64,000 nt of DNA from Murimonas intestini (GTDB lineage Bacteria; Bacillota; Clostridia; Lachnospirales; Lachnospiraceae): contig QGGY01000013.1 in NCBI GenBank assembly GCA_003148945.1, positions 96,853 to 160,852 of the forward strand. Direction: 5' to 3'. The notes beneath the pieces are model-generated. The model saw nothing but the letters and a program-made list of their open reading frames with translations. It did not search any database and had not been told where the DNA came from. Positions 8,004 through 17,551 of the stretch are shown here, one piece after another. Position numbers and translations under genes: made by a program. Position 1 is the first letter of the stretch. Each line of letters opens with the position of its first letter.

Positions 8004-9308
8004 TTATTCGCTGTCTATCACAGACTGGATCGTCTCGATGGTATCTTCCACAGACTCACCTGCCCACATAGCCTGGATCGCGGTACGTGTGGCATCTCTC
8101 AGGCCTGCATTCGGATCATATTCTGCCGGTTCTGTAAGGAGAATCTCTGCCTTTGCAAAGTTATCCTGGAAATCAGTTGTGATCTGAGGCTGGTTTTCAA
8201 GGGGCGGGATCTCTTTAAGTACTGACACATAACCGCCGGCTGATTCTTCATTTCTCTGCATCATATATTTTTCCTGGGTACATGTCTTTAAAAGCTCCAG
8301 AGCTGCTGCTTTTTCTTCTTCTGTGGCGCCTGATGAGATACTGAAGATATCACTGCTGCCGCCATGCCATGCGTTCTGGTACTGGGTGTAATCTGAATAA
8401 TATGGGAATGCCATGTTCACTACATCCTCAGGATTTTCCATTTCTCCTGTTACCCTGCCAATAAAATAAGCATTCCTGAATGTCATCGGAGACTGTCCTG
8501 TAAGGAAGAGCTGGCATTCTCCTTCTCCGTCCAGAGTGGTAATACTGTCGCCCAGATATCCTTTATCAGCCCAGGACTTCATTGTGGTCAGTACATCCTT
8601 TACTGCGTCGTCCTCATATGATGCTTCTCTGGAAGCTAGCTTTAAGGCAACTTCATTTCCGGAGCGTTTAGCCATCAGCAGAGCGAACAGATGACCGCCT
8701 CTGAATGTACTCTTATCTCCAACAGGAAGCGGTGTCACGCCATTTTCCAGAAACTTGTCACAGGCTGCCTCAAATTCTTCAATCGTCTCAGGCAGTTCTA
8801 TTCCATACTTATCAAACATGGCCTTATTGCAGAAAAGAGAATCTGCATAAGCCGCATAAGGGATTCCATATATGCCGTCGATACCGTCAAATTTGATCAT
8901 ATCGAACATGTTCTCATTAAAAGTATTATACCACTGGGCATCTGCCTCCAGATCTTTTGTCAGGTCAGCTACCAGACCGCTTTCCACATAGCTCCTTGCA
9001 GTACCTCCTCCGTATGTCATAAAGATCGTAGGCATATCTCCTGTTGCCATGGCTGTCTTAAACTTGTTATTAAACTGAGTCTCGTCAGTGATGGATTCGT
9101 CAACCACCGTAACTTCCGGGTGGGCCGCCTTATATTCTTCCACACCTTCTCTGAAAGCCTTTGCATCTACTGCTGTGTCATCTCCATACCTGGAAAGGAT
9201 CGAGATCGTTACATTTCCCTCCCCGTCCGCTGCTTCAACAGCTGCCGCGCCTGTGAAAGGCAATACCATTGCTGCCGCCAACAGGATACTCATCACTTTT
9301 TTCTTCAT
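8004..9308 (-). CDS. Extracellular solute-binding protein, family 1
   Basis: A 434-residue sugar-binding protein for the downstream permeases. The start at 9308 was chosen because AAAGGAGGAATTAAGT precedes the ATG. The signal peptide is MKKKVMSILLAAAMVLPFTG followed by a small-residue cleavage region ending AVEAADG. There is no lipobox cysteine, which is unusual for a Gram-positive binding protein and suggests it is secreted or held by other means; the second binding protein at 18544-19908 does have one. The mature part shows the family 1 pattern (GDMPTIFMTYGGG, GIDGIYGIPYAAY, and an NAWHGGSSDIFSIS block). It heads the fucosidase/D-amino-acid operon. Confidence 0.9.
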   Translation of the reverse strand: MKKKVMSILLAAAMVLPFTGAAAVEAADGEGNVTISILSRYGDDTAVDAKAFREGVEEYKAAHPEVTVVDESITDETQFNNKFKTAMATGDMPTIFMTYGGGTARSYVESGLVADLTKDLEADAQWYNTFNENMFDMIKFDGIDGIYGIPYAAYADSLFCNKAMFDKYGIELPETIEEFEAACDKFLENGVTPLPVGDKSTFRGGHLFALLMAKRSGNEVALKLASREASYEDDAVKDVLTTMKSWADKGYLGDSITTLDGEGECQLFLTGQSPMTFRNAYFIGRVTGEMENPEDVVNMAFPYYSDYTQYQNAWHGGSSDIFSISSGATEEEKAAALELLKTCTQEKYMMQRNEESAGGYVSVLKEIPPLENQPQITTDFQDNFAKAEILLTEPAEYDPNAGLRDATRTAIQAMWAGESVEDTIETIQSVIDSE

Positions 9309-9360
9309 ACTTAATTCCTCCTTTGAGATTTTCCTCACTCTTGTATTTGATTGTGACCAC

Positions 9361-9420
9361 AGTATACCATCCGGTTTTTATTAATTACATGGAATTTTTT
9401 TCTGCGGCATGGAATTTTTA
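9361..9420 (-). promoter_or_regulatory. Promoter and tandem regulator boxes of the first sugar operon
   Basis: On the minus strand a TATACT -10 box (9361-9366) has no good -35 hexamer. In its place are two direct copies of AAAATTCCATG (about 9388-9399 and 9408-9420), 20 bp apart. Tandem sites two helical turns apart, abutting a weak -35, are what AraC-type activators use, and such a regulator is encoded at 11364-12911. The assignment of regulator to site is inference. Confidence 0.6.
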
Positions 9421-9550
9421 ATGTTTGTTTATCCATTTTTTATATTTTCAGCAGATTATCCAAATATTGGTATAAGTTCTGAATCCTATTGACGTCCCAC
9501 ACCCCAAAGAGGTAGTATAGGCCCAGGGGATATTGAGCGGAGGTAAACAT

Positions 9551-11386
9551 ATGGACAATCTACTTAAAAAAGGCGCCGGACACCCTTTAGGGCAGGCGCG
9601 GCACCTGAAAAACTCATGGCTTTCGCGGACACTGGCGCGCACTTCAATCACCTGGAAAATACGGATCGGCATGTTAATTATATCCATCTCCATACTGATC
9701 TCATTTATGGCTGTTTCGATCACTTATACTTATAAAAATATGATGTCATCCTCTATAGAAGCAGCCCGCAAAAACCTGGTGTTTTCCCAGAATAACCTGG
9801 ATAATATGCTGAATATGGTGGAGAATTATTCTATTCTCCTGCTTTCTGACGAGAAAATACAGGATATATTAAGCTCCAGGAATGCTCCAAAAGACTCTGT
9901 CCTTTCACAGAATCAGATCATGATGAGGAACAGGATCAATGCGATCGTAGGATCGTTTGAGACGATCAGCGCAGTTCTCATCTATGACATATATGGAAAT
10001 ATATATGATTCGGGCATTACCCTCCTGAATGAAGAAAGCGCCCAGGAGAACCTTCCTGAAGATCTTCCTGTCTGGATACCCACCGAAGACGCCCCTTACT
10101 ACATAGCAGTCCCCGGCAAGACAATACGCCCCTCCGTTGTCTCCTTCACACGCCATATTTTTGATTACCAGACAGGGCGCAGGATAGGCACTGTGCGTAT
10201 CTGCATCGATGAGTCATATATATCCAGGACATATTCCGACAGCATTGTGGATGGAGAAAGCATGTATATGATCTCAAGAGATAATATCTTGATCAGCAAT
10301 CCCGACAGCAGCCTTCTTTATACGAAATGTACCCTGCCTACTGAACAGTTTACATCAGACAGGAATTATATTTCCGTAGATAAAAACTATATCATGTATG
10401 AGGATTATGACAGGCTGGACGCCTGGCTCATCAGTTCCCTTCCAAAGCATATCATACAGGATAGATTAAACTCCATGATACGCTATATGCTCATGATCGG
10501 TTCCTGTCTCATCCTTCTGTGCATCGCTATCTCATCTTTGATATCCAGGAATCTGACGCACAATCTTTCCAATCTCACCAGTGCAATGAAGACTGTCTGG
10601 AATGGGAACTGGAAGGTAAAGGTGGAGAATCATTCCCAGGATGAAGTGGGGGTCCTGACCCACACCTTCAACAAGATGCTGGCGGAAATAGAGAAAAAAA
10701 CAGACAGTCTCGTACAGGAGCAGAAGGTAAAGCGTGAATTCCAGCTGGAGCTGCTGAACCAGCAGATCAATCCACACTTTCTGTACAATACTCTGGACAA
10801 CATATGTGCTCTCGCAGAGCTGAACAGGATCGAAGAATTGTCTGAAATGGTAAATAACCTGACCGATTTTTACCGGGGTGTTCTCAGCAAGGGAAGCATT
10901 GTGATCTCACTGGAACGTGAGCTGCATATTGCTGAAAACTATTTAAAAATCATGCAGATACGTTATTACCACAGCTTCTCTTATACACTGGAGGCCCCCG
11001 CCTCAGTGATGGAGAACACCGCCCTGCGCCTGACACTGCAGCCTCTTTTGGAAAACGCTGTCTACCACGGCTTTGAGACACATGAGCCTGGAGGAATGAT
11101 CAGGATCCGCATCAGGCCTTTCTCCTCCTTTTTGATCGTCTCTGTCTGTGACAACGGAGCCGGAATGGACAGAAACACTCTCTCCTCCCTGTTCGGTGAG
11201 AGCCCGCCCGGCAGCATCAAAAAAGGCTTTGGCCTTAGAAATGTACATGAACGTATTCAGCTGTATTATGGGAAAAGTTATGGAATGAAGGCTTACAGCC
11301 GCTATGGATGCGGCACACAGATACTCATTAAAATACCGCGCTGTAACTGGAGGGATAAGACTTATGCTGAAAATACTCATAGCTGA
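9551..11386 (+). CDS. YesM/LytS-type sensor histidine kinase
   Basis: A 611-residue membrane kinase. A first membrane segment (about residues 38-58) is followed by an extracellular sensing domain to about residue 315, a second membrane segment, a HAMP domain, then the His_kinase domain with INPHFLYNTLDNI (His409 the phospho-acceptor) and an HATPase domain with LENAVYHGFE and DNGAGM. The ATG at 9551 has GGAGG 6 nt upstream; a TTG-start extension is not needed. It is divergent from the binding-protein gene and overlaps its response regulator by 23 nt. Such pairs normally sense the sugar and activate the neighbouring ABC operon. Confidence 0.92.
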   Translation: MDNLLKKGAGHPLGQARHLKNSWLSRTLARTSITWKIRIGMLIISISILISFMAVSITYTYKNMMSSSIEAARKNLVFSQNNLDNMLNMVENYSILLLSDEKIQDILSSRNAPKDSVLSQNQIMMRNRINAIVGSFETISAVLIYDIYGNIYDSGITLLNEESAQENLPEDLPVWIPTEDAPYYIAVPGKTIRPSVVSFTRHIFDYQTGRRIGTVRICIDESYISRTYSDSIVDGESMYMISRDNILISNPDSSLLYTKCTLPTEQFTSDRNYISVDKNYIMYEDYDRLDAWLISSLPKHIIQDRLNSMIRYMLMIGSCLILLCIAISSLISRNLTHNLSNLTSAMKTVWNGNWKVKVENHSQDEVGVLTHTFNKMLAEIEKKTDSLVQEQKVKREFQLELLNQQINPHFLYNTLDNICALAELNRIEELSEMVNNLTDFYRGVLSKGSIVISLERELHIAENYLKIMQIRYYHSFSYTLEAPASVMENTALRLTLQPLLENAVYHGFETHEPGGMIRIRIRPFSSFLIVSVCDNGAGMDRNTLSSLFGESPPGSIKKGFGLRNVHERIQLYYGKSYGMKAYSRYGCGTQILIKIPRCNWRDKTYAENTHS

Positions 11387-12911
11387 CGATGAATACTTTA
11401 TACGTGAACGTTTGAAACATCTTGTAGATTACCAGTCACTGGGATATGAACTGGCAGGAGAAGCCGCCAATGGTGAAAAAGCCTGGCAGCTGATCAGAGA
11501 ATTAAAGCCTGATCTGGCAATACTGGATATCAAAATGCCGCTGTTGTCCGGCCTGAATATCGCCCAGAAAATACATGAAGAGCAGCTGGGGACAAAAGTC
11601 ATAATCCTCACCAGCTATGATTATTTTTCCTATGCCCAGGAGTCAATACATTATGGCGTTTTTGCCTATCTGTTAAAGCCGGTGGACAGGCTGATGCTCA
11701 CGGACGTGCTGCAGGATGTGTCAAAGAATATCATGGAATCCCGTCATCTGCACACCATGGCAGACCAGTACTATACTGAAAAACAGGCAAATATATTCCT
11801 TAATTATCTTCAGGGCGATACCCTTCCCCCTGAAGATAAACCGCTCTTTGACGAGCTTACAGATAAGTTCCCCCATGACACCCCTTTTGCCCTGTGCCTG
11901 ATCAAAATAGAAAATAAAGACGGAGAGCCTTATATCCTCAAAAATCTCCTGTCGCTCATTAAAGACCAGCATATTTTTGAGGATTTTTATCCCTTTATTT
12001 ATACAGATAATATCTGCGGCCTGCTTATATTTGAACCGTCTTTGACAAGGCTGGAGGCCCGTTATTACAAGGTATCCGGCTGTATACCGGAGACTTTTTC
12101 CCGGCCTTTTGTGATCATATCCGGGGAGCCCTGCCTTGATTTTACCCGTCTTCCCGAAGAATTCCAGGCCCTGCTCTCCCTTATTGGACATTCCGTATTT
12201 TTAAAGAAAAACAGGATCTACTGGCTGGATGAATGCCGTGATATCACAGCCTCCCCCCAGAGATTCCTGTGCAATTTCCGCGCCGCCTTCCTTATAAGCC
12301 TGCGGTCAGGCAATCCTGAGAAGGCCTGTGAGGTGTTCACAGAAGCACTCTACAGCATGGCGGAAGAGGCTCCTTCCGCATATAACCTCTCGATTGTTCT
12401 CTCTGAATTTTTCCTTTCCTGCAGCATCTATACAAATGAGATCCAGGAAGCCTCAGGTACAGATAATGCCTTCTATGTACATGAATTAATGGAGAACTAT
12501 CTTTCGCTGGAAGAAATAGCCGCATGGTGCAGCAGTTACCTTTCCTCTGCCTGCCATTATCCCTCCTCCGCTGAACATGCCAGCCCAAATATCCTTGTCT
12601 CCAAGGCCGTAAGCATCATTGAAGCATCCTTTGCAGATCCTGATTTAGACCTGTCTTTTATCGCAGACAAGACGGGATATACATCCAGTTATCTGAGCAC
12701 TACATTTAAAAAAATTACAGGATTTTCCATCGTCCAGTATATAACAAAATACCGGATGGAAAAGGCCCGCGCCCTCCTGTGCGACGGCAGCCTGAAGCTG
12801 AAGGATATCTGCGACAGGATTGGATATACAGATGTATTTTACTTCAGTAAAAGGTTCAAAAGCTTCTATGGATATTCACCCTCTGATTATATGAAGATGA
12901 ACCGTCCCTAA
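11364..12911 (+). CDS. AraC-type response regulator
   Basis: A 515-residue regulator: an N-terminal receiver with phospho-acceptor Asp55 in LAILDIKMPL, a long middle region, and two C-terminal AraC helix-turn-helix motifs (DLSFIADKTGYTSSYLSTTF and KDICDRIGYTDVFYFSKRF). The start was placed at 11364, where GGAGGGATAAGACTT precedes the ATG, giving a 23-nt overlap with the kinase gene. It ends in a 4-nt convergent overlap with the GH95 gene. Likely target: the tandem boxes before the binding protein at 9308. Confidence 0.92.
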   Translation: MLKILIADDEYFIRERLKHLVDYQSLGYELAGEAANGEKAWQLIRELKPDLAILDIKMPLLSGLNIAQKIHEEQLGTKVIILTSYDYFSYAQESIHYGVFAYLLKPVDRLMLTDVLQDVSKNIMESRHLHTMADQYYTEKQANIFLNYLQGDTLPPEDKPLFDELTDKFPHDTPFALCLIKIENKDGEPYILKNLLSLIKDQHIFEDFYPFIYTDNICGLLIFEPSLTRLEARYYKVSGCIPETFSRPFVIISGEPCLDFTRLPEEFQALLSLIGHSVFLKKNRIYWLDECRDITASPQRFLCNFRAAFLISLRSGNPEKACEVFTEALYSMAEEAPSAYNLSIVLSEFFLSCSIYTNEIQEASGTDNAFYVHELMENYLSLEEIAAWCSSYLSSACHYPSSAEHASPNILVSKAVSIIEASFADPDLDLSFIADKTGYTSSYLSTTFKKITGFSIVQYITKYRMEKARALLCDGSLKLKDICDRIGYTDVFYFSKRFKSFYGYSPSDYMKMNRP

Positions 12912-15280
12912 ACCACAAAGACCTTATAACTGCTGCCCGGCACAGTCCCTTTTTCCAAAACACATGGATCTGCCGGTCTGCCTGCATCATCCAGGATCAT
13001 GACATGTTCTCTGTACTTGAGCTTCAGCGGGCTGCCTGCTTCTGAACAGATAACTGCTTCCTTCAGCCTGCCTTTTTCCCAGGTTATATCTGCCCTGAAA
13101 TTGCCCTGGGCACAAAGGCCGCTGACTCTCCCGCTCTCCCATTCATCAGGCAGAGCCGGAAGAAGCCTTATCACACCTCCCTGGCTTTGCAGAAGCATCT
13201 CCATGATGCCCGCGGGCGCACCCAGATTTCCATCGATCTGGAACACATCTGATTCACCTTCAAAGCCTGCTCCCAGAGGCGGATGGTATGCAAACAGATT
13301 CAGATACGGTGAAATACGTATCAGCCGTTCCAGATACCTGTAAGCATTTTGTCCGTCCCCCAGCCTGGCGTACAGGCTGATCAGCCAGGCACAGCTCCAG
13401 CCCGTCTGTCCGCTGCCGTTTGATGTCCGTTTCTCAAGCAGTTTTTCCGCGGCCTCTGTCAGTTCACTGTTTCTGCTGTCCGTTATGAGTTCTCCTGGAT
13501 ACAGCCCGTACAGCAGTGAAAAATGACGGTGGCCTTTCTCTGTCTCCTCATAATCTTCCTGCCATTCCTGCAGGCACCCATCAGCCCCTGTTTTATACTC
13601 CGGAAGCCTTGGCAGCGCCTTTTCGATCCTCTCCATGATCTCATCCTCCAGGCATAAGACTTCCCTGATATAAAGCATATGTTCAAACAGTTCCCTTATA
13701 AGGCTGATATCCAGTGCAGATGAATATGTGGCAGAGCACACTCTTCCCTTCTTATCCCTGAAGGCATTTTCAGGACTGGTTGACGGGCATGTATGAAGTT
13801 TCTTATCTTTCCCCTCCACCAGCCAGTCCAGACAGAACAAAGCAGCCCCCCTCAGTAAAGGATAAGCGCATTCCCGCAGATATTCCAGATCCCTGCTGTA
13901 CATAAAATGCGTATACAGCTGTGCGCAGAGCCAGACTCCTCCCATGGGCCAGTATGCAAACTTTGCCTCCCCTGCCACAGGTGAAGTCTGCCTCCACAGA
14001 TCTGTGTTGTGGCAGGCTGCCCACCCTCTGCAGTGGAACTGTTCTCTGGCCGTTATCGTACCCTGCACGCTCAGATCCCTGACCAGATCCATATAAGGCT
14101 CTAGGCATTCCCACAGACCAGACTCCTCAGCCATCCAGTAATTCATCTGTGTATTAATATTTAACGTATAATTGCTGCTCCATGCCGGCCTCAATTCCTC
14201 ATTCCACAGCCCCTGCAGGTTGGCAGGCTGTCCTCCCTTCCTGGAGCTGCTGATCAGCAGATATCTCCCATAGTTAAAATAAAGGGCAGAAAAAGCCGGA
14301 TCCTTCTCCCCTTCCCTGAACTTAGCCAGCCTTACGTCTGTTGGACAGCCGGAAAAAGCTCCCTCTTCCAGATCCAGAACAACCCTTTTATACAGCCGGC
14401 TGTAATCCTGGATATGCAGCCTTTTGGCTTTTTCAAAACCTGATTCCAGTATAGACTTTTCCCTCTTTTGGACCCTTCCCCGCAGTATGGAAAAGTCTGA
14501 TTCCAGTTCCTTTCCATAGCCCTGATACCCGTTCTCACAGACAATGCATATTTCTGCTTCTGAGGCATCCCTGATATGTATTCCCCCGCTGTCAAGTCTC
14601 ACTCTCCCGTCAGTATGCAGCAGCCTGACACTGCATACAAAATGGATACCCTTTTTACCTTCTTCGTAGAGTACCGCATCAGGACATTCCACATAATTTG
14701 GCTCCACATGGGAAGGCGCTTCCCCCTCCATCCAGTATGCTTCTCCATCTGCCATGCACTTATGGCGCAGCTTAGAGTCCAGGTACATCCGCAAAGAGAT
14801 TCCTCCCTGCCCTTTACATGTGATCTTCCAGAAAACTGCATTCTGCGGGAAGGAGGCAAACAGCTGCCTCTCAATCCTCCTGCCTCTGTCCGCAAATGAG
14901 GTGGTTATCACAGCCTGCTCCAGGTCCAGTATGCGCCTGTAGCTTTCTGTGGAAGTGTTATCTATTCCTTCATACTCCAGGAGGAGCGTGCCCAGAGGCA
15001 TGTAGGATTCATTGTAGAAGCCCAGCATATGATCCCGTATGAAGTCATCTGCTTCCCTGTAATCTCCCCGGAATATGAGTTCTCTTGCCCTTTGGAGAGT
15101 TTCCTTCTGTATCTGCCTCTCCTGCCTTGTCCCCGTTCCTGACCACAGAGTATCCTGATTCAATGTGATCTTATCCTCCGCCGTCCCGCCATATGCCATC
15201 CCTCCAAAGCTGCCGTTTCCAAAGGGCAGGGCGTCTGTAAAAACAGCAGCCGGCCTTTCATACCACAATTTATTTTCCAT
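12908..15280 (-). CDS. GH95 family glycosidase (alpha-L-fucosidase type)
   Basis: A 790-residue enzyme of glycoside hydrolase family 95, inverting enzymes best known as 1,2-alpha-L-fucosidases, with some L-galactosidases. Evidence: the N-terminal LWYERPAAVFTDALPFGNGS and ITLNQDTLWSG blocks, NINTQMNYWMAEESGLWEC with the catalytic-domain Asn residues, NTDLWRQTSPV, and a C-terminal ENAVF-like capping domain. No signal peptide, so it is cytoplasmic and works on imported sugars. The start at 15280 follows GAAGGGAG. It is the last gene of the second ABC operon, 16 nt after the clan-J enzyme gene. Confidence 0.88.
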   Translation of the reverse strand: MENKLWYERPAAVFTDALPFGNGSFGGMAYGGTAEDKITLNQDTLWSGTGTRQERQIQKETLQRARELIFRGDYREADDFIRDHMLGFYNESYMPLGTLLLEYEGIDNTSTESYRRILDLEQAVITTSFADRGRRIERQLFASFPQNAVFWKITCKGQGGISLRMYLDSKLRHKCMADGEAYWMEGEAPSHVEPNYVECPDAVLYEEGKKGIHFVCSVRLLHTDGRVRLDSGGIHIRDASEAEICIVCENGYQGYGKELESDFSILRGRVQKREKSILESGFEKAKRLHIQDYSRLYKRVVLDLEEGAFSGCPTDVRLAKFREGEKDPAFSALYFNYGRYLLISSSRKGGQPANLQGLWNEELRPAWSSNYTLNINTQMNYWMAEESGLWECLEPYMDLVRDLSVQGTITAREQFHCRGWAACHNTDLWRQTSPVAGEAKFAYWPMGGVWLCAQLYTHFMYSRDLEYLRECAYPLLRGAALFCLDWLVEGKDKKLHTCPSTSPENAFRDKKGRVCSATYSSALDISLIRELFEHMLYIREVLCLEDEIMERIEKALPRLPEYKTGADGCLQEWQEDYEETEKGHRHFSLLYGLYPGELITDSRNSELTEAAEKLLEKRTSNGSGQTGWSCAWLISLYARLGDGQNAYRYLERLIRISPYLNLFAYHPPLGAGFEGESDVFQIDGNLGAPAGIMEMLLQSQGGVIRLLPALPDEWESGRVSGLCAQGNFRADITWEKGRLKEAVICSEAGSPLKLKYREHVMILDDAGRPADPCVLEKGTVPGSSYKVFVV

Positions 15281-15296
15281 ACTTTCTCCCTTCTGC

Positions 15297-16709
15297 TCAA
15301 ACCAGGCCTTCTGCAATTGAAATATCTCTGACACAGATCTTTCCCTGTGTTACAAATACAGAAATGCTTTCTCCCGGCGCTTCATAACATCTGCTGCTGA
15401 GGGCAGTCCCATTTACATACAGAACACATGCCGTCCCGTCCTTTATGAAACGGATATGGAACCTGCCGCCCTCAGGAGTGGGAAGCTGGCGTTCCAGGCC
15501 CAGATTCATGCACTGGAACCAGGGCCAGTTTGGATTCTTTTCGAAAATCACTCTGTTTTCATGCAGGCAAAAATGATACTGAAATGACTGTCCTGTTTCC
15601 TCATTTTCCAGAAATCTCAGCCCGAAATCCTTAGTGCCCTCACCTGCCTCTATCTCCATCTCCAGCCTGAAAAGTTCCTCCCGGCTGCTCCCGATCCTGA
15701 CAGCTGCCCTTCCGTCCCCGCAGGCCGCCTCTCTTTCCTGCAATATCCTTTCTCTTCCAAATGCCTGCCACAATGTATCCGGAGGCATAACCCCCAGCGT
15801 ACCATCTTCCCTCTGACAGACCTCATGGGGGACAAAGACACCGGCCCACTGGAAATTTCCAGTATCCTCATTATTTTCTCTCGTGGGAAGCCATCCGAAG
15901 AGATATCTCTTTTTGTCCAGCTCACATGTCCTGGCCGCATAGTAAGCCCTCCCGTCAAACGCTTCCTCCTTTGGCGCTATCCATGGGCCATGCAGGCTTT
16001 TTGCCATCCTGTAGACCATCTTGTCACGGTCACTGTATTCAGAGAAAATATGGTACCACCAATCTCCCATCCTGAACAAATCCGGCATTTCATGCATGGT
16101 ATATATGCCCGGAGCATAAAAATCACCTTTAAAACTCCACTCCTTCAGGTCTTTTGACGTAAAATAAACTGTGCAGCCTGTCTGTGCCGTCTTAGGAGAC
16201 ATTTTACGAGTCCCCAGGATCAGAAGGTATTCCTGTCTCTCCTTGTCCCAGAGTACGAAAGGATCCCGCCAGTCACCAGGATCATAGCCGGCCTGAGGCG
16301 TAAAGGTGAGACTGCCTTTGCATTTCTCCCAGTGTATCAGGTCATCGCTCATGGCATGCATCAGGACCTGGGGCTTTTTCCCCTGTTTCTCGTATTCTCT
16401 GTTGTAGCCTGTATAAAAACTGTGGAACCTGCCTTCTGCCTCAAATACACATCCAGCAAAAATGAACTGGTCCTGTTCCTCATCCGTACCTCCCGGGATC
16501 ACAGTCCCATAGTCCTCATAATGTACAAAATCCTCCGTCACGCTGAGGCTCCATCCAAACGGCTCCCCAAAGGGAACAGGATTGCGGTTATCCCTCTGGT
16601 GGAACAGATAAAACTTTCCGTCATATGCAAAGGGCATACAGTCCCCAAACCAGGTGCCCGGCACCTGATAGTATAATTGATGCATTTCTTTTTCCAGCTC
16701 TTTACTCAT
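15297..16709 (-). CDS. Clan GH-J (GH32-like) glycosidase
   Basis: A 470-residue enzyme with a five-bladed propeller layout and a C-terminal beta-sandwich. Three acidic motifs match the GH32/GH68 pattern in order: FGDCMPF with Asp23 at the nucleophile place, WRDPF (residues 147-151), and HEMPDLF with Glu207 as the likely acid/base. The first motif lacks the usual WMNDPNG, so a fructosidase activity should not be assumed; a diverged subfamily acting on another sugar is possible. It starts by an ATGA overlap with the upstream permease, with AGGAGGG 12 nt away. No signal peptide. Confidence 0.75.
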   Translation of the reverse strand: MSKELEKEMHQLYYQVPGTWFGDCMPFAYDGKFYLFHQRDNRNPVPFGEPFGWSLSVTEDFVHYEDYGTVIPGGTDEEQDQFIFAGCVFEAEGRFHSFYTGYNREYEKQGKKPQVLMHAMSDDLIHWEKCKGSLTFTPQAGYDPGDWRDPFVLWDKERQEYLLILGTRKMSPKTAQTGCTVYFTSKDLKEWSFKGDFYAPGIYTMHEMPDLFRMGDWWYHIFSEYSDRDKMVYRMAKSLHGPWIAPKEEAFDGRAYYAARTCELDKKRYLFGWLPTRENNEDTGNFQWAGVFVPHEVCQREDGTLGVMPPDTLWQAFGRERILQEREAACGDGRAAVRIGSSREELFRLEMEIEAGEGTKDFGLRFLENEETGQSFQYHFCLHENRVIFEKNPNWPWFQCMNLGLERQLPTPEGGRFHIRFIKDGTACVLYVNGTALSSRCYEAPGESISVFVTQGKICVRDISIAEGLV

Positions 16710-17551
16710 CCTTTTACAGCCCCTCCTATCGTCAGTGAATTTTCAATTTTTTCGCTAAAACACAAATATAAAATAATCGTAGGAATGCTCGCCAGCATCA
16801 TGGCAGCCCCCATTGCTCCCCAGTTAGTACTGTGCTGTCCCACAAAGGATGCCAGTCCCGCCGGAAGTGTCTTCAGCTTATTGCTGGATATCAGTACAGT
16901 GGGTAAAATATATTCGTTCCATATGCCCAGGGCTGAAAACAGCATGGCAGAGGATATGGCAGGCTTTACCAGGGGAACCATAATGGAAAGGAAGGTCCTG
17001 TACACGCTGGCTCCGTCGATGAATGCCGCTTCCTCCAGCTCAGTGGGAAGCGCCCTAAAGGATACAGACAGGATCATAAAGGGAAATGCCAGATTAAATG
17101 CAATGTACGGCAGGATCAGCGCCCCGTAGGTATCAGCCATTCCCAGATCCTTGATCAGCACTGACAGGGGAATCAGGCTGACCTGAAGCGGTATAAAAAG
17201 CCCTATGGAAATAAACATAGAAGCCAGTCCTTTAAGTTTCCAGCGCATCCTGGCTACAGCGTATGAGAAAGGCAGCACGAGAACAAAGATTCCTGCAAGG
17301 GAAGCCGCTGTGGTCAGGACACTGTTTTTGAAATAAGTCAGCACATCAAAGGTCGTTACTGCCTTCACATAATTGATCCACTGGGGATGGAGCGGCAGCC
17401 CAAAGGGATTTGAATAAAAGATCTCATCATTTGTTTTCAGAGAATAAAATCCCAGATAGATAATAGGGTAAAGACTCAGCAGGGCAAATGCCACCAGGAT
17501 TACCGTTGCCGGAAGATTCACTCTGTTCATTGAACGCTTCTTTTTCTCCAT
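16706..17551 (-). CDS. Carbohydrate ABC transporter permease, MalG type
   Basis: A 281-residue permease with six membrane segments and the EAA loop ELEEAAFIDGASVYRTFLSI near residue 170. It begins 25 nt inside the preceding permease gene, with GAGGAGGGG upstream of the ATG, and overlaps the next gene by ATGA. It forms the second channel subunit of the importer whose binding protein is at 18544-19908. Confidence 0.92.
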   Translation of the reverse strand: MEKKKRSMNRVNLPATVILVAFALLSLYPIIYLGFYSLKTNDEIFYSNPFGLPLHPQWINYVKAVTTFDVLTYFKNSVLTTAASLAGIFVLVLPFSYAVARMRWKLKGLASMFISIGLFIPLQVSLIPLSVLIKDLGMADTYGALILPYIAFNLAFPFMILSVSFRALPTELEEAAFIDGASVYRTFLSIMVPLVKPAISSAMLFSALGIWNEYILPTVLISSNKLKTLPAGLASFVGQHSTNWGAMGAAMMLASIPTIILYLCFSEKIENSLTIGGAVKG

